Positions 5,886-13,548 of a stretch of 15,694 nucleotides of DNA are shown here, piece by piece. The number at the start of each line of letters is the position of its first letter. Position 1 is the stretch's first letter. The position numbers and the translations under genes were made by a program. Origin of the DNA: Candidatus Schekmanbacteria bacterium (lineage in GTDB: Bacteria > CSSED10-310 > JACPHN01); the NCBI GenBank assembly GCA_016188575.1, contig JACPHN010000106.1, positions 1 to 15,694 of the forward strand, read 5' to 3'. The notes under the pieces were generated by a model. That model was not told the DNA's origin, searched no databases, and saw only the letters and a program-made list of their open reading frames with translations.

Positions 5886-8800
5886 ATGACGACATTGCCG
5901 AACAGCCTCGGCCCGTACCGCCTTCTCGACGTGCTCGGTTCCGGCGGCATGGGCGTGGTGTATCGCGGGGTCCATCGGGATACGGGGCAGGTCGCGGCCA
6001 TCAAGACGGTGCGCTTGCCGCGCTCGGGAATCCTCGCGAGCCTGCGGCGCGAGATTCACGCGCTCTCCCGCCTGCGACACCCCGGGATAGTGCGGATCTT
6101 CCACCATGGGGTCGCCGACGGGCTGCCCTGGTATGCCATGGAGCTTCTCGAAGGCGAACGCCTCGATCACTATGCTCGCGTGCGCTTGCATCGGGCGACG
6201 GCTGCGGGAGATCGTGCCACCCTGGTGGCGGGAACCCAGGCGAGCGAAGGGGCTCCGCCGCCGACGTTCCTGTCGCAGACGCAAGATCGCTCCTCAGGCG
6301 AGGCGACCCTGGTCGAGGGCATGCGCAACCGCCACGAGGCAACCCTGTTCGGCCGCGAAGAGATGCTGCCGCCGCCGCCGCCGAAGGAGGACCAGGAGGA
6401 GCCGCCCCCGCTGCCGGTGAGCACGGCGGCGCCCGAGCCGCAGCACGCGATCCTGCCCGCCGCGGGGCTGCGGGCGGTGCTGTCGGTCCTGTGCCGCCTC
6501 TGCGAGGCGCTCGCATTCCTGCACGGCGAGGGGTTCGTGCACCGCGACCTGAAACCGGCCAACGTTCTCGTGCGCGCCGACGGGACGCCGGTCCTCGTGG
6601 ATTTCGGGCTGCTGGCGCGGTTCGGCGGCAAGGTGAGTCGCGAAGTCCTGCAGCCGCTCGCCGCCCTGGAGGGCACCCTGCCGTACATGTCTCCTGAGCA
6701 GATCGACGGCCGGGTGATCGATGCGCGCGCCGACCTGTATTCGCTCGGTTGCATGATCTACGAGCTCGTCACGGGGCGGCCGCCGTTTGTCTCCGAGGTC
6801 GCCATGCAGCTCATCGGGCAGCACCTCATGGGCAAGCCGGAGCCTCCGTCTGCCCTGGTTGGAGAGCTTCCCGAGGACCTGGAGCGTCTCACTCTCCGGC
6901 TCCTCGAAAAGGCGCCCGTGGATCGACCGGGGTACGCCGACGTCGTCGCTGCGGCACTGCGGGACCTCGGAGGTGGTGGCGCGCCCGCGCCCGCAGCACC
7001 GCCGGCGAGGCCGTATCTGCACCGGCCGGCGCTCGCGGGACGAGCGGACGCTCTCGAGCGGCTCGTCGCCTACCTCGACCCGCTCACGGAGGGCCGTGGC
7101 AATCTCGTATTCCTCGGCGGGGAAAGCGGCGTCGGCAAGACCCGGCTGGCGCTCGAGGTGGCCTGGGAAGCGCAAAAGAGGAACATTCGCGTGCTTTCGG
7201 GCGAGTGTCTGGGGGCGATCGAGAAGCCACTGGAGCCGTTCCTGCGACCGCTGCAAGCCCTGGCCGATGCTTGTCGCGAGGGTGGGGTGGACGAGACGAA
7301 CGCGGTGCTGGGAGAGCGCGGCAAGCTGCTCGCGGTCTACCAGCCGGCGCTGCTGGGGCTTCCCGGCCAGGCGGCATACGGGGAGCCGGCCGAGCTACCG
7401 TCGGCGGCGGCTCGCCTGCGTCTGGCCAAGGCGCTGATGGAATCGCTGGCGGCGCTGGGCAGGGCCAGACCGGTGCTGCTCATTCTGGACGACTTGCAAT
7501 GGGCGGACGAGCTCACCGCCTACGTGCTCGGGCATCTGTGGCGGACCCGGGCACTGCCGCGCGCGAACGTGCTCGTGCTCGCGCTGTTCCGCAGTGATGA
7601 AGAGAATCAGCGCCTGCGGAGTCTGATCGCGACCGCGGGTGCGACGGCGTTGCGACTCGATCGCATCGATTCCGGTGCGGTCAGCAGGGTCGTCCGCGAG
7701 ATGCTGGCGTTGCCGGCGCCGCCGCTCGGGCTGGGACAATTCCTGGCGCGGCATTCGGAAGGGAACCCGTTCTTTGTAGGCGAGTATTTGCGGGCGGCGG
7801 TCGAGGAAAGTCTGCTGTGGCGAGATCCGCAGGGCCATTGGCGCACGGCGGGCGGCGGTGCCGCCGAGGCCGACGAGACGGTCTTTGCGCGCTTACCGCT
7901 GCCGACCGTGTTGCAGGAGCTGGTTGCGCAGCGGCTGCACAGGCTGTCGGCCGACGAGGTGCGCCTTGTCTGGGCGGCGGGGCTGTGCGGGCGGGAAATT
8001 TCGGGGACGCTCTTGCGCGAGATCGCAAAGCTTGGCCTGGAGCGTTACTTCGAGTCGTTACAGACGCTGCTTCGCCGCGGCGTGTTCGAGGAGGCAGGGG
8101 ATGACCGCTTGCGCTTCACGCACGACAAGCTGCGTGCGGCGGCCCACGAGCTCATCCCGGTGCGCGAGCGGCCGCGCCTGCATCGCACCGTGGCGGAGAG
8201 CATCGAGCACCTATCTGAGGGCGACTCCGGGGACGTTCTGGGCGAGCTCGCATTTCACTGGGAAGCGGCGGGTGAGCGCTCCAAGGCTCGCCGGTACTAC
8301 CTCGAGGGCGCGCGGCACGCGAAGTCACGGTATGCCAATGAGGAGGCAGAGCGGCTCTACCGCGGCTACCTCGCTCTCGTCGAGGCGCCGACCGAAGAGA
8401 GCGTGGCGGTGCGCCGCGAGCTCGGTCTGGACGTGCTTTCACCGGCGGGACAGACGGCCGCGGCGATCGCCGAGCTGGAACGGTCACTTGCCGATGCCCG
8501 CCTGCTTGGTGACCGGCGCGGTGAGCTGCGGGCGCACACGGCGCTGGCCTTCGTGGGCTACGTAGCGGGAGAGCACACGCTGCTGTGGGACAACGCGGAG
8601 CAGGCGATCGACCTGGCGGGAACGCTGAATGATCCGGTGGAGCTGGCCCGCGCGGAGAATATCATGGGGATCGGGTGGGGCTATAGCGGTCGCTCGGACA
8701 AGGCGATCGCGCACTGCTCGCGAGCGGCGGCGATCGCCAAGGACCACGGGGATCAGGCGGCGCTGGCCATGTATCTGGGCAATGTTGCGCTCGAGCACAG

Positions 8801-9512
8801 CATTCTCGGCCACCATGAAAAAGCGCGCACGATGCTGCGCAAGGTGCTCAAGATTCACCGCGATGCCGGCGACCGGCACAAAGAGGCGACAGTGCTCACG
8901 AACCTGGCGAACGATTACTATGCGGCGGGGGAGCTGGACATGGCGTGCCGGCTGAGCGAACGGGCTGCCGAGCTGCACCGGCAGGTGGGTAATCGCGGAG
9001 CCGAGGCAGTGACGCTCAGCAATCTCGTAGACGTGCTGCTGGATCAGGGCCACCTGGGGCGAGCGCGGGCGCAGGTGCGCGAGGTGCTGGGTCTTTGCGC
9101 GGAGATCGGTGACCGGGTGCTCGAGGCGAGCTCGCTGTGCCGGCAGGCGCGGATCCGGCGGCACCGCAACCTGCTGCGCGAGGCGGAAGCGAGCATCGAC
9201 AAGGCCATGCAAACGCTGTCGACATCCGGCGCGGAGCTTACGACCGGTCTGTTTTTGTGCGAAAAAGGCCACCTTGCTCTGGCCATGGGGCGGTCCGCGG
9301 CGGCCGTGTTGGCACGCGCGAAGGAGCTTGCGGCGGCGTTGGGGTCAGGAGAAGAGAGCCTGCTCGGGGTGGGAGTAGCAAAACTGGCGCGCGCTCAGGA
9401 GGCGTTCGCGGCGGGCGAACGGGATCGCCTGTTGCGCGGCGAGCTGCTGGCGGAGATGCCGGAAGGGTTGCGACGCGTGCATTGCGGCGGCGGGAAGGCG
9501 AACGCGGAATGA
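5886..9512 (+). CDS. Ser/Thr protein kinase fused to AAA-type ATPase and TPR region (PknK-like)
   Basis: A 1208-aa cytoplasmic signalling protein. The kinase domain (about 10-360) is complete: GSGGMG loop (18-23), K40, helix C E56, HRDLKPAN (219-226), DFG (239-241) and GTLPYMSPE (263-271). Between the hinge (MELLEG) and the catalytic loop it holds an unusual insertion (about 101-185) with three ATL[V/F] motifs at T112, T141 and T153 and a Pro/Glu-rich run. An AAA_16-type ATPase follows, with Walker A GESGVGKT (412-419) and Walker B LLILDDLQWAD (531-541). From about 780 to 1190 there are tetratricopeptide-like helical repeats with about 40-residue spacing. Known: kinase-ATPase-TPR fusions of this type (PknK in mycobacteria, many in myxobacteria) couple phosphorylation to MalT-like signal sensing. 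There is no membrane segment, so input is probably intracellular. It is the last gene of the run. Confidence 0.93.
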   Translation: MTTLPNSLGPYRLLDVLGSGGMGVVYRGVHRDTGQVAAIKTVRLPRSGILASLRREIHALSRLRHPGIVRIFHHGVADGLPWYAMELLEGERLDHYARVRLHRATAAGDRATLVAGTQASEGAPPPTFLSQTQDRSSGEATLVEGMRNRHEATLFGREEMLPPPPPKEDQEEPPPLPVSTAAPEPQHAILPAAGLRAVLSVLCRLCEALAFLHGEGFVHRDLKPANVLVRADGTPVLVDFGLLARFGGKVSREVLQPLAALEGTLPYMSPEQIDGRVIDARADLYSLGCMIYELVTGRPPFVSEVAMQLIGQHLMGKPEPPSALVGELPEDLERLTLRLLEKAPVDRPGYADVVAAALRDLGGGGAPAPAAPPARPYLHRPALAGRADALERLVAYLDPLTEGRGNLVFLGGESGVGKTRLALEVAWEAQKRNIRVLSGECLGAIEKPLEPFLRPLQALADACREGGVDETNAVLGERGKLLAVYQPALLGLPGQAAYGEPAELPSAAARLRLAKALMESLAALGRARPVLLILDDLQWADELTAYVLGHLWRTRALPRANVLVLALFRSDEENQRLRSLIATAGATALRLDRIDSGAVSRVVREMLALPAPPLGLGQFLARHSEGNPFFVGEYLRAAVEESLLWRDPQGHWRTAGGGAAEADETVFARLPLPTVLQELVAQRLHRLSADEVRLVWAAGLCGREISGTLLREIAKLGLERYFESLQTLLRRGVFEEAGDDRLRFTHDKLRAAAHELIPVRERPRLHRTVAESIEHLSEGDSGDVLGELAFHWEAAGERSKARRYYLEGARHAKSRYANEEAERLYRGYLALVEAPTEESVAVRRELGLDVLSPAGQTAAAIAELERSLADARLLGDRRGELRAHTALAFVGYVAGEHTLLWDNAEQAIDLAGTLNDPVELARAENIMGIGWGYSGRSDKAIAHCSRAAAIAKDHGDQAALAMYLGNVALEHSILGHHEKARTMLRKVLKIHRDAGDRHKEATVLTNLANDYYAAGELDMACRLSERAAELHRQVGNRGAEAVTLSNLVDVLLDQGHLGRARAQVREVLGLCAEIGDRVLEASSLCRQARIRRHRNLLREAEASIDKAMQTLSTSGAELTTGLFLCEKGHLALAMGRSAAAVLARAKELAAALGSGEESLLGVGVAKLARAQEAFAAGERDRLLRGELLAEMPEGLRRVHCGGGKANAE

Positions 9513-9611
9513 GCCGCCGCGGCGGTGTGTTGGGCGGGCGCGGTTTTGCCCCGCGCAGCGTTTGCTGGCGGCCCGCCGGAGCAGGAAGCGCCGCGGCGGG
9601 TCGCCGCGGGC

Positions 9612-9923
9612 CTAGCCCATGTTGGTTACCGCTTTACCCTCTGCTTCGCGGTTGACGCCGAACGACTGAGCGAAAGCGGCGCCGATCTGCAAACCGAGAA
9701 AGCCATATCGGTTCGCGGCAGCGCCCATGTCTTCGTAGGCGTCCTCGTCCTGCAGGCCTTGGTTTGCGGCGGCGTTCGCCTGTGGAGCTGCGCTCGCCTC
9801 CTTGGCAGCGGCAGCCTTGGCGGTTTTCATTCCCGCTCCGGCATCGATGGCGAAGAGCGCCTCGGATCCTCCGAGTCGCAGCATTTGATGGCTTACGGAT
9901 GCTTGTGGCGGCCACTCACCCAT
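9612..9923 (-). CDS. Small orphan protein, 103 aa, unknown
   Basis: This short gene converges on the kinase gene with a 99-bp gap. The start at 9923 is chosen over an upstream in-frame ATG (9968) because AAGGAGGTT stands 3-4 nt before it, one of the best ribosome binding sites in the window. The protein begins MGEWPPQASVSHQM. It has an Ala-rich middle (AKAAAAKEASAAPQANAAANQG), an acidic patch (DEDAYEDMG) and a hydrophobic segment FLGLQIGAAFAQSFG (about 75-89). There is no signal peptide, no Cys and no catalytic motif. Size and composition suggest a small structural, secreted or regulatory protein. I looked for similarity to RebB/R-body proteins and did not find a convincing match. Its position beside the uncharacterised kinase cassette makes a functional link possible but unproven. 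Confidence 0.68.
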   Translation of the reverse strand: MGEWPPQASVSHQMLRLGGSEALFAIDAGAGMKTAKAAAAKEASAAPQANAAANQGLQDEDAYEDMGAAANRYGFLGLQIGAAFAQSFGVNREAEGKAVTNMG

Positions 9924-9973
9924 CTGAACCTCCTTGGTGAAACACCTGTTCCGAGAAAACTTTCCCACTCAAC

Positions 9974-10003
9974 ACCATACCACCGCCGCGTATCGGCGCG
10001 CAA
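9974..10003 (-). promoter_or_regulatory. Possible promoter of the 103-aa gene
   Basis: On the minus strand TTGCGC (10003-9998) and TATGGT (9979-9974) are 18 nt apart, about 50 nt upstream of the start codon. The match to consensus is moderate. Confidence 0.3.
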
Positions 10004-10067
10004 GACCCTGAACGGAACGCTAATTCCACGGCCCATTCACCGCCGGCGCGACAATGGCCCGCACCTC

Positions 10068-10093
10068 CCCTCCTCCCGAAAGCGTTGGGAGGG
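10068..10093 (+). repeat. 26-bp imperfect palindrome, copy 1
   Basis: The element begins CCCTCCTCCC, ends GGGAGGG and has AGCG in the centre; CTCCC (10073-10077) can pair with GGGAG (10087-10091). A second copy at 11239-11264 is identical at 22 of 26 positions. The two bracket the exported-protein gene 10222-11196. This copy overlaps the -35 region of the putative promoter of that gene. Confidence 0.5.
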
Positions 10094-10114
10094 ACGCAGG
10101 GGGACGGGTACAAT
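10085..10114 (+). promoter_or_regulatory. Possible promoter of the exported beta-rich protein
   Basis: TTGGGA (10085-10090) and TACAAT (10109-10114) are 18 nt apart and lie about 108 nt upstream of the ATG. The -35 box falls inside the right arm of the palindromic repeat, so the repeat could influence transcription. Confidence 0.35.
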
Positions 10115-10221
10115 AACTTCGCGCCGTCCTCCGTTATGACTCCTGCAAGGCGCCTCAGGCGCGCCGCGTGCACCCCGTCCGTGGCGCTCGCGGAAGCCAA
10201 CTCGTACAGAGGGAGTCAATC

Positions 10222-11196
10222 ATGGGATCAAGTCGCGCTAACGTGCTTGTACGGTCTGCTGCCACTGCTTTCGGCCTGGCCTTCGTCGTGGGACTCGCCG
10301 GTCCGGGATGGGCGCAAGAGCCGGGCTCACCGTTTCTCTTGGGGCCCGAGGTGTTGACCAAGGAGACCGCCGCTGACCTCGCACAAGTGTGGACCAGGCG
10401 CTTTGAGACACCGGCGGAGCAACCCGGAGAATACGTGTTGTCGCTGCGCAACGGCGACGAGACCGGAGAACATCGGGTGGCGTCGGCAACCGTGTTCCTC
10501 AATGGCGCCGAGGTGGTGGAGGCAGCGGACTTTACGGTTCTCGAAGGCGATGTCGAAGTACCGATCTCGGTCGCTGGCGATGGCAACGAGCTCGTCGTCA
10601 CGGCGCGGGGTGAGCCGGAAAGCCGCGTCACGGTAGCGGTGCTCGTTCATCGACCTCCCGTGGGCTTCGTTTGGGGCGGCGTGCTGTCGGTGCCGTGGAT
10701 TCTGCTGACGGACGGAGCCGCCGCCGGCCTGGACGCGCTCGTTCACCTCAAGTCCATGGCGCCAGATGGTGCTCCTGCGGAGGTCGTCGTCGCCTTCTTC
10801 GCGCCTGATGGCACGCCGGTCTTTTCCTCGGAGCCGTTTGTTCTGGCCAACAACGCCTCGATCGGCATCAACTTGGAGGAGCTTCTTGCCAGCGCCAGCA
10901 GCCCCGAGGATCCGGAAACAGCAGACGATCCGGACCATCCCGCCGAGCCGTTCGCGGGAAGCTTCTCGGTTCACTGGCTGTCGCCCGCGCCCTCCCGGGT
11001 GCAGGGGACGATAACCTGGTTCACGGCCGGAGAGTCACAGGCGGCCGCAGGCAACATCGTGGAGCTCGTAGCGGTGGGGCCGATCGCGTGTCCCGAGTGC
11101 GCGGGTGAGGCCGGCCCGACAGAGAAGGGGGCGGGCCGCCGCCACGACATCGTCGCACTGACGAGAACACTGCGTCTGCCAAGGCCGACTCGCTAG
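10222..11196 (+). CDS. Exported beta-rich protein with LNGxEVV-type domain
   Basis: A 324-aa protein. The signal peptide (about 1-27) ends GLAGPGWA-QE and is preceded by a GGGAG ribosome binding site 7 nt from the ATG. Residues about 70-150 carry the pattern SATVFLNGAEVVEAADFTVLEG, followed by VPISVAGDGNELVVTARGEPESRVTVAVL. This pattern recurs in exported proteins of environmental bacteria and looks like a small beta-sandwich in which a bound ligand or surface is held; no enzyme activity is evident. Residues about 150-290 are also strand-rich, with an acidic stretch EDPETADDPDHPAEP (about 233-247). A Cys pair (CPEC, about 290) sits near the C-terminus. An upstream in-frame ATG at 10168 is less likely because it would bury the signal peptide. 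Function unknown; probably periplasmic or surface-located. Confidence 0.82.
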   Translation: MGSSRANVLVRSAATAFGLAFVVGLAGPGWAQEPGSPFLLGPEVLTKETAADLAQVWTRRFETPAEQPGEYVLSLRNGDETGEHRVASATVFLNGAEVVEAADFTVLEGDVEVPISVAGDGNELVVTARGEPESRVTVAVLVHRPPVGFVWGGVLSVPWILLTDGAAAGLDALVHLKSMAPDGAPAEVVVAFFAPDGTPVFSSEPFVLANNASIGINLEELLASASSPEDPETADDPDHPAEPFAGSFSVHWLSPAPSRVQGTITWFTAGESQAAAGNIVELVAVGPIACPECAGEAGPTEKGAGRRHDIVALTRTLRLPRPTR

Positions 11197-11238
11197 CCCC
11201 GAAGCCGCGGGGTGCGCTGCATATTCCCCCCACCACAA

Positions 11239-11264
11239 CCCTCCTCCCGGGAGCGGGGGGAGGG
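11239..11264 (+). repeat. 26-bp imperfect palindrome, copy 2
   Basis: Same orientation as copy 1 at 10068-10093. It differs only at four central positions, where AA and TT in copy 1 are both GG here. It lies about 43 bp past the stop codon of the exported protein and could serve as a 3' hairpin. Confidence 0.5.
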
Positions 11265-11376
11265 GAAACTGAGCCTGCCCGGTTCTTATCCGAGCACCTC
11301 TGTCACGTCACCCCCCCTCCGAGCATCGCCCACTCGTTCCGCACCGATGCCTCATCCATTCGTCAGCCGGTCTGAA

Positions 11377-11398
11377 ACCCCGCCCTTCAACGCGGGGT
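11377..11398 (+). repeat. 7-bp intergenic hairpin
   Basis: ACCCCGC (11377-11383) pairs perfectly with GCGGGGT (11392-11398) around an 8-nt loop. With the palindrome 28 bp further on it makes a two-hairpin unit, the usual layout of BIME/REP-type intergenic repeats. Confidence 0.45.
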
Positions 11399-11425
11399 GC
11401 GAATTGTCGCGCCAGCACGGGCATT

Positions 11426-11450
11426 GCGGCGCGATGAATCGCGCCGCTAC
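11426..11450 (-). repeat. REP-like palindrome with GTAG tetranucleotide
   Basis: GCGGCGCGAT (11426-11435) and ATCGCGCCGC (11438-11447) form a 10-bp perfect inverted repeat with a 2-nt spacer. On the minus strand the palindrome is preceded by GTAG (11450-11447, its last G shared with the outermost base pair). A GTAG/GGAG tetranucleotide 5' of a hairpin is the mark of REP sequences mobilised by TnpA-REP (RAYT) Y1 transposases. No RAYT gene is in the window. Confidence 0.5.
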
Positions 11451-11608
11451 GGTCACGCGAAGAGCGTAGACGCGCGATTTATCTCGGGCTTGGCGCGCGA
11501 GCTCACCCAATGGTACGCTGAACCCGCCCAACGGAGGCGTTTGGAGCAAGGGTAACAATGGGGGTCTGGCACGGCCGAAAACCCTGGAGATGGAGGAGTT
11601 GAAGAGAA

Positions 11609-12487
11609 ATGCGTATCCTGGCAGTAATGGGATGCTGGTTGCTGTTGCCGGCGTTGTCGCTGGCGTGGGCGGATGACCTGGAGGATACTCTCGAGGACAC
11701 GTGGAACGGTGCCGCGGTGGTGGTGCGAGTCGATCTTCGTTCCGATTGCGGCGGTACGTTTACGGACAACGACATCAAGCACGGTCGCGTGAGCAGCTCG
11801 GGCGAGCACCGCTTTGTGGCCGGCGAGATCGGCCGCGTCAGCGACACGGCGCTGCACCGGCGCTCGTTCGACCTCGAGATCGAGCTCGAGGAACCGCTGC
11901 TCGCGCCGTACACCGAGGGTCCGTTCACACTCTACCGGGAGCTGCGCTGCAAGGTGGAGCTGCAGATCGAGCTACCCGACGAGGTGCGCGAGAGCGAGCG
12001 GATGGAGGCGGTGGAGGCGTTTCTGGCGCCGTCGGTGACGCGCCATCGGGGCCACTCGGAGGCAGCGGCGGACCGCGGCGCCAACGGCCGTCGGCGCATT
12101 CCGTATCCGGAGGACTACGCCGATACGGTCGCGCATCTTGCCGAGTGGAAAGTCGACAACCTCAGGCGGCAGGCGGCGCGGACGCTCGGAGAGGCCGGGC
12201 GAGTCGTGCGGGCCGTGACCGAACGGGTGAGATCCGACCCCGAGCTGCTGCGAGGCCTTGCCGAGGGCTTGCACGCCGGCCGGTACTCGTCGGACCCGTC
12301 ATGCGAGACGTTGATCGCAACGAGCGTCGGTATTTCGACTTCCTTCTCGTCGGAGAGTCCCTTTGCGGAGGGCAAGCGCTACGGTCAGGCGTTGATGAGC
12401 GCCGCGGAGGTGCTGGGGCGGCTGCCGGAGTGCCATTTCGATCCTGAGGAGATTCGGCTGCAGTACCTGCCGCGGGAGCTGCCGTAG
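11609..12487 (+). CDS. Exported protein of unknown function, 292 aa
   Basis: The signal peptide (about 1-21, MRILAVMGCWLLLPALSLAWA) is followed by an acidic start DDLEDTLEDTW. The mature part has a strand-rich N-terminal half containing two Cys (RSDCGG and LRCKVEL, possibly a disulfide). A helical C-terminal half follows (DTVAHLAEWKVDNLRRQAARTLGEAG), with two further Cys (DPSCET and PECHFD). I recognise no family or catalytic motif. The ATG at 11609 has AAGAGA directly before it and a stronger GGAGGAG about 8 nt further up. Likely periplasmic. It converges on the leftward operon with a 63-bp gap. Confidence 0.8.
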   Translation: MRILAVMGCWLLLPALSLAWADDLEDTLEDTWNGAAVVVRVDLRSDCGGTFTDNDIKHGRVSSSGEHRFVAGEIGRVSDTALHRRSFDLEIELEEPLLAPYTEGPFTLYRELRCKVELQIELPDEVRESERMEAVEAFLAPSVTRHRGHSEAAADRGANGRRRIPYPEDYADTVAHLAEWKVDNLRRQAARTLGEAGRVVRAVTERVRSDPELLRGLAEGLHAGRYSSDPSCETLIATSVGISTSFSSESPFAEGKRYGQALMSAAEVLGRLPECHFDPEEIRLQYLPRELP

Positions 12488-12499
12488 CGCTGGCGCGGC

Positions 12500-12522
12500 G
12501 TCGAGCCGCCGCGCGCCTCGAC
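12500..12522. terminator. Possible shared hairpin between convergent genes
   Basis: GTCGAG (12500-12505) pairs with CTCGAC (12517-12522) around an 11-nt GC-rich loop, in the 63-bp gap between two convergent stop codons. The position suits a bidirectional terminator but there is no U-tract on either side. Confidence 0.25.
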
Positions 12523-12550
12523 TCGGGGACAGCGGGATCTCGCCGGTGAG

Positions 12551-13546
12551 CTACGGGGGTGGGAACGCGGGCTGGGCATACCTGCCGGCGCGCAACACCG
12601 CGATGGTTCTCTTCAAGTTAGCCTCGACCTTCTTCAGCTCCGCCTTCGGGTCGAACCACCGCCGTTCGTGGGGGGGCGCCGGGGAAATGTCTTCGAAGGC
12701 CCGGTAACCGGGGGTGGCGTGCTCGACGTTCCACCGGAGGGCCTCGAGGTGTTTCTCCAGGTAGTCGGCGGCGCGATCGTAGTTGCCTTGTTCGTTCGTG
12801 ACGTGGTATGCCCAATAATAGATGCCGGGAATCGTGCTCTTTTCCGCCGCGGCCGAGAGAAAGTGGCCGACGGATTCCGATTCGCAGCCGAGACGGGTGT
12901 AGTGGCAGTATCGGCCCCACTGGAAGTGGTACAGCGCCCGGGAGTCGGCGAAGTCGTCTGCGAGGATGGTGAGCGGCTGCTCGCCGCGCACGAGTGACCC
13001 GTCGGCCCAAACCGCGGAGCACGCGATGCGGTGCTCGCCCACCGGCAGCGGCGCGGTCACGGCGCCGCTCAAGGCCACGTCGAACTGCGGGACGGGGCTG
13101 TAGTGTATCCCCAGTCTGGGCTCCCAATAAACCCGGTAGGACGGTTCGAGGTCGCCATAGCTCATGAAATGCTGCCACCAGGAAAACGGTACCTCCCCGC
13201 CGCCGGTGACCTCGATCCGGCACTGCACGGACTGCAGCCACTCCCGCGTGAAGATGACCTCCTTGGGATTGGAGCCACCCGGCTGCCACTCATCGTAGTC
13301 AAGGCGCGGGCTGCCGAAGCCAATCTCGAAGATGTACGGCGCGCCGCGCACCGCGATCGTCCAGGGGAAAAGAGCCATATCGGGCGAAAAGGCTTCGTTC
13401 GCGAGGTAGAGCAGATCGTCGCCGGGGCGCGAGTATGTTGTGCTCAACAGGTCGATCTCCACCAGCGGCTGCTCCTCCGCTGCCGACGCCACCGCGGCGA
13501 GCACCAGCGCGGCGAGAGCGGCAGCACCACAAGCGATTCTCTTCAT
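12551..13546 (-). CDS. Exported protein of unknown function, 331 aa
   Basis: The signal peptide is clear (about 1-22, MKRIACGAAALAALVLAAVASA, then AEEQ). The start at 13546 is chosen over a longer frame because of this peptide and because it lies 2 nt past the stop codon of the upstream gene (TAG-AG-ATG), an arrangement that favours translational coupling. The mature part is strand-rich and aromatic (WTIAVRGAPYIFEIGFG, EVPFSWWQHF). An Ig-like segment LPVGEHRIACSAVWADGSLV (about 170-189) is followed by a helical C-terminus (about 215-320) with NYDRAADYLEKHLEALRWNVEHA and AELKKVEANLKRTIAVLRAG. The helical end recalls a TPR-like or four-helix bundle fold, but I do not recognise the family. Co-expression with the HExxH protein suggests a partner, inhibitor or substrate-handling role (inference). 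Confidence 0.82.
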   Translation of the reverse strand: MKRIACGAAALAALVLAAVASAAEEQPLVEIDLLSTTYSRPGDDLLYLANEAFSPDMALFPWTIAVRGAPYIFEIGFGSPRLDYDEWQPGGSNPKEVIFTREWLQSVQCRIEVTGGGEVPFSWWQHFMSYGDLEPSYRVYWEPRLGIHYSPVPQFDVALSGAVTAPLPVGEHRIACSAVWADGSLVRGEQPLTILADDFADSRALYHFQWGRYCHYTRLGCESESVGHFLSAAAEKSTIPGIYYWAYHVTNEQGNYDRAADYLEKHLEALRWNVEHATPGYRAFEDISPAPPHERRWFDPKAELKKVEANLKRTIAVLRAGRYAQPAFPPP

Positions 13547-13548
13547 CT

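Larger units (their letters stand above)
11197..11608. other. Gene-free stretch with repeats and hairpins
   Basis: About 410 bp without a convincing gene. It holds the second copy of the 26-bp palindrome (11239-11264), a 7-bp hairpin (11377-11398), a REP-like palindrome (11426-11450) and a weak promoter-like pair TTGGCG (11490-11495) / TACGCT (11514-11519) with 18-nt spacing. The short reading frames in it overlap the hairpins and lack ribosome binding sites. Confidence 0.5.

Noticed and set aside
9612-9923. RebB / R-body subunit
   Set aside because: The Ala/Gln-rich composition and small size are suggestive, but the conserved RebB order of motifs (Val-Thr-Gln start, LYSIDTAA end) is not present.
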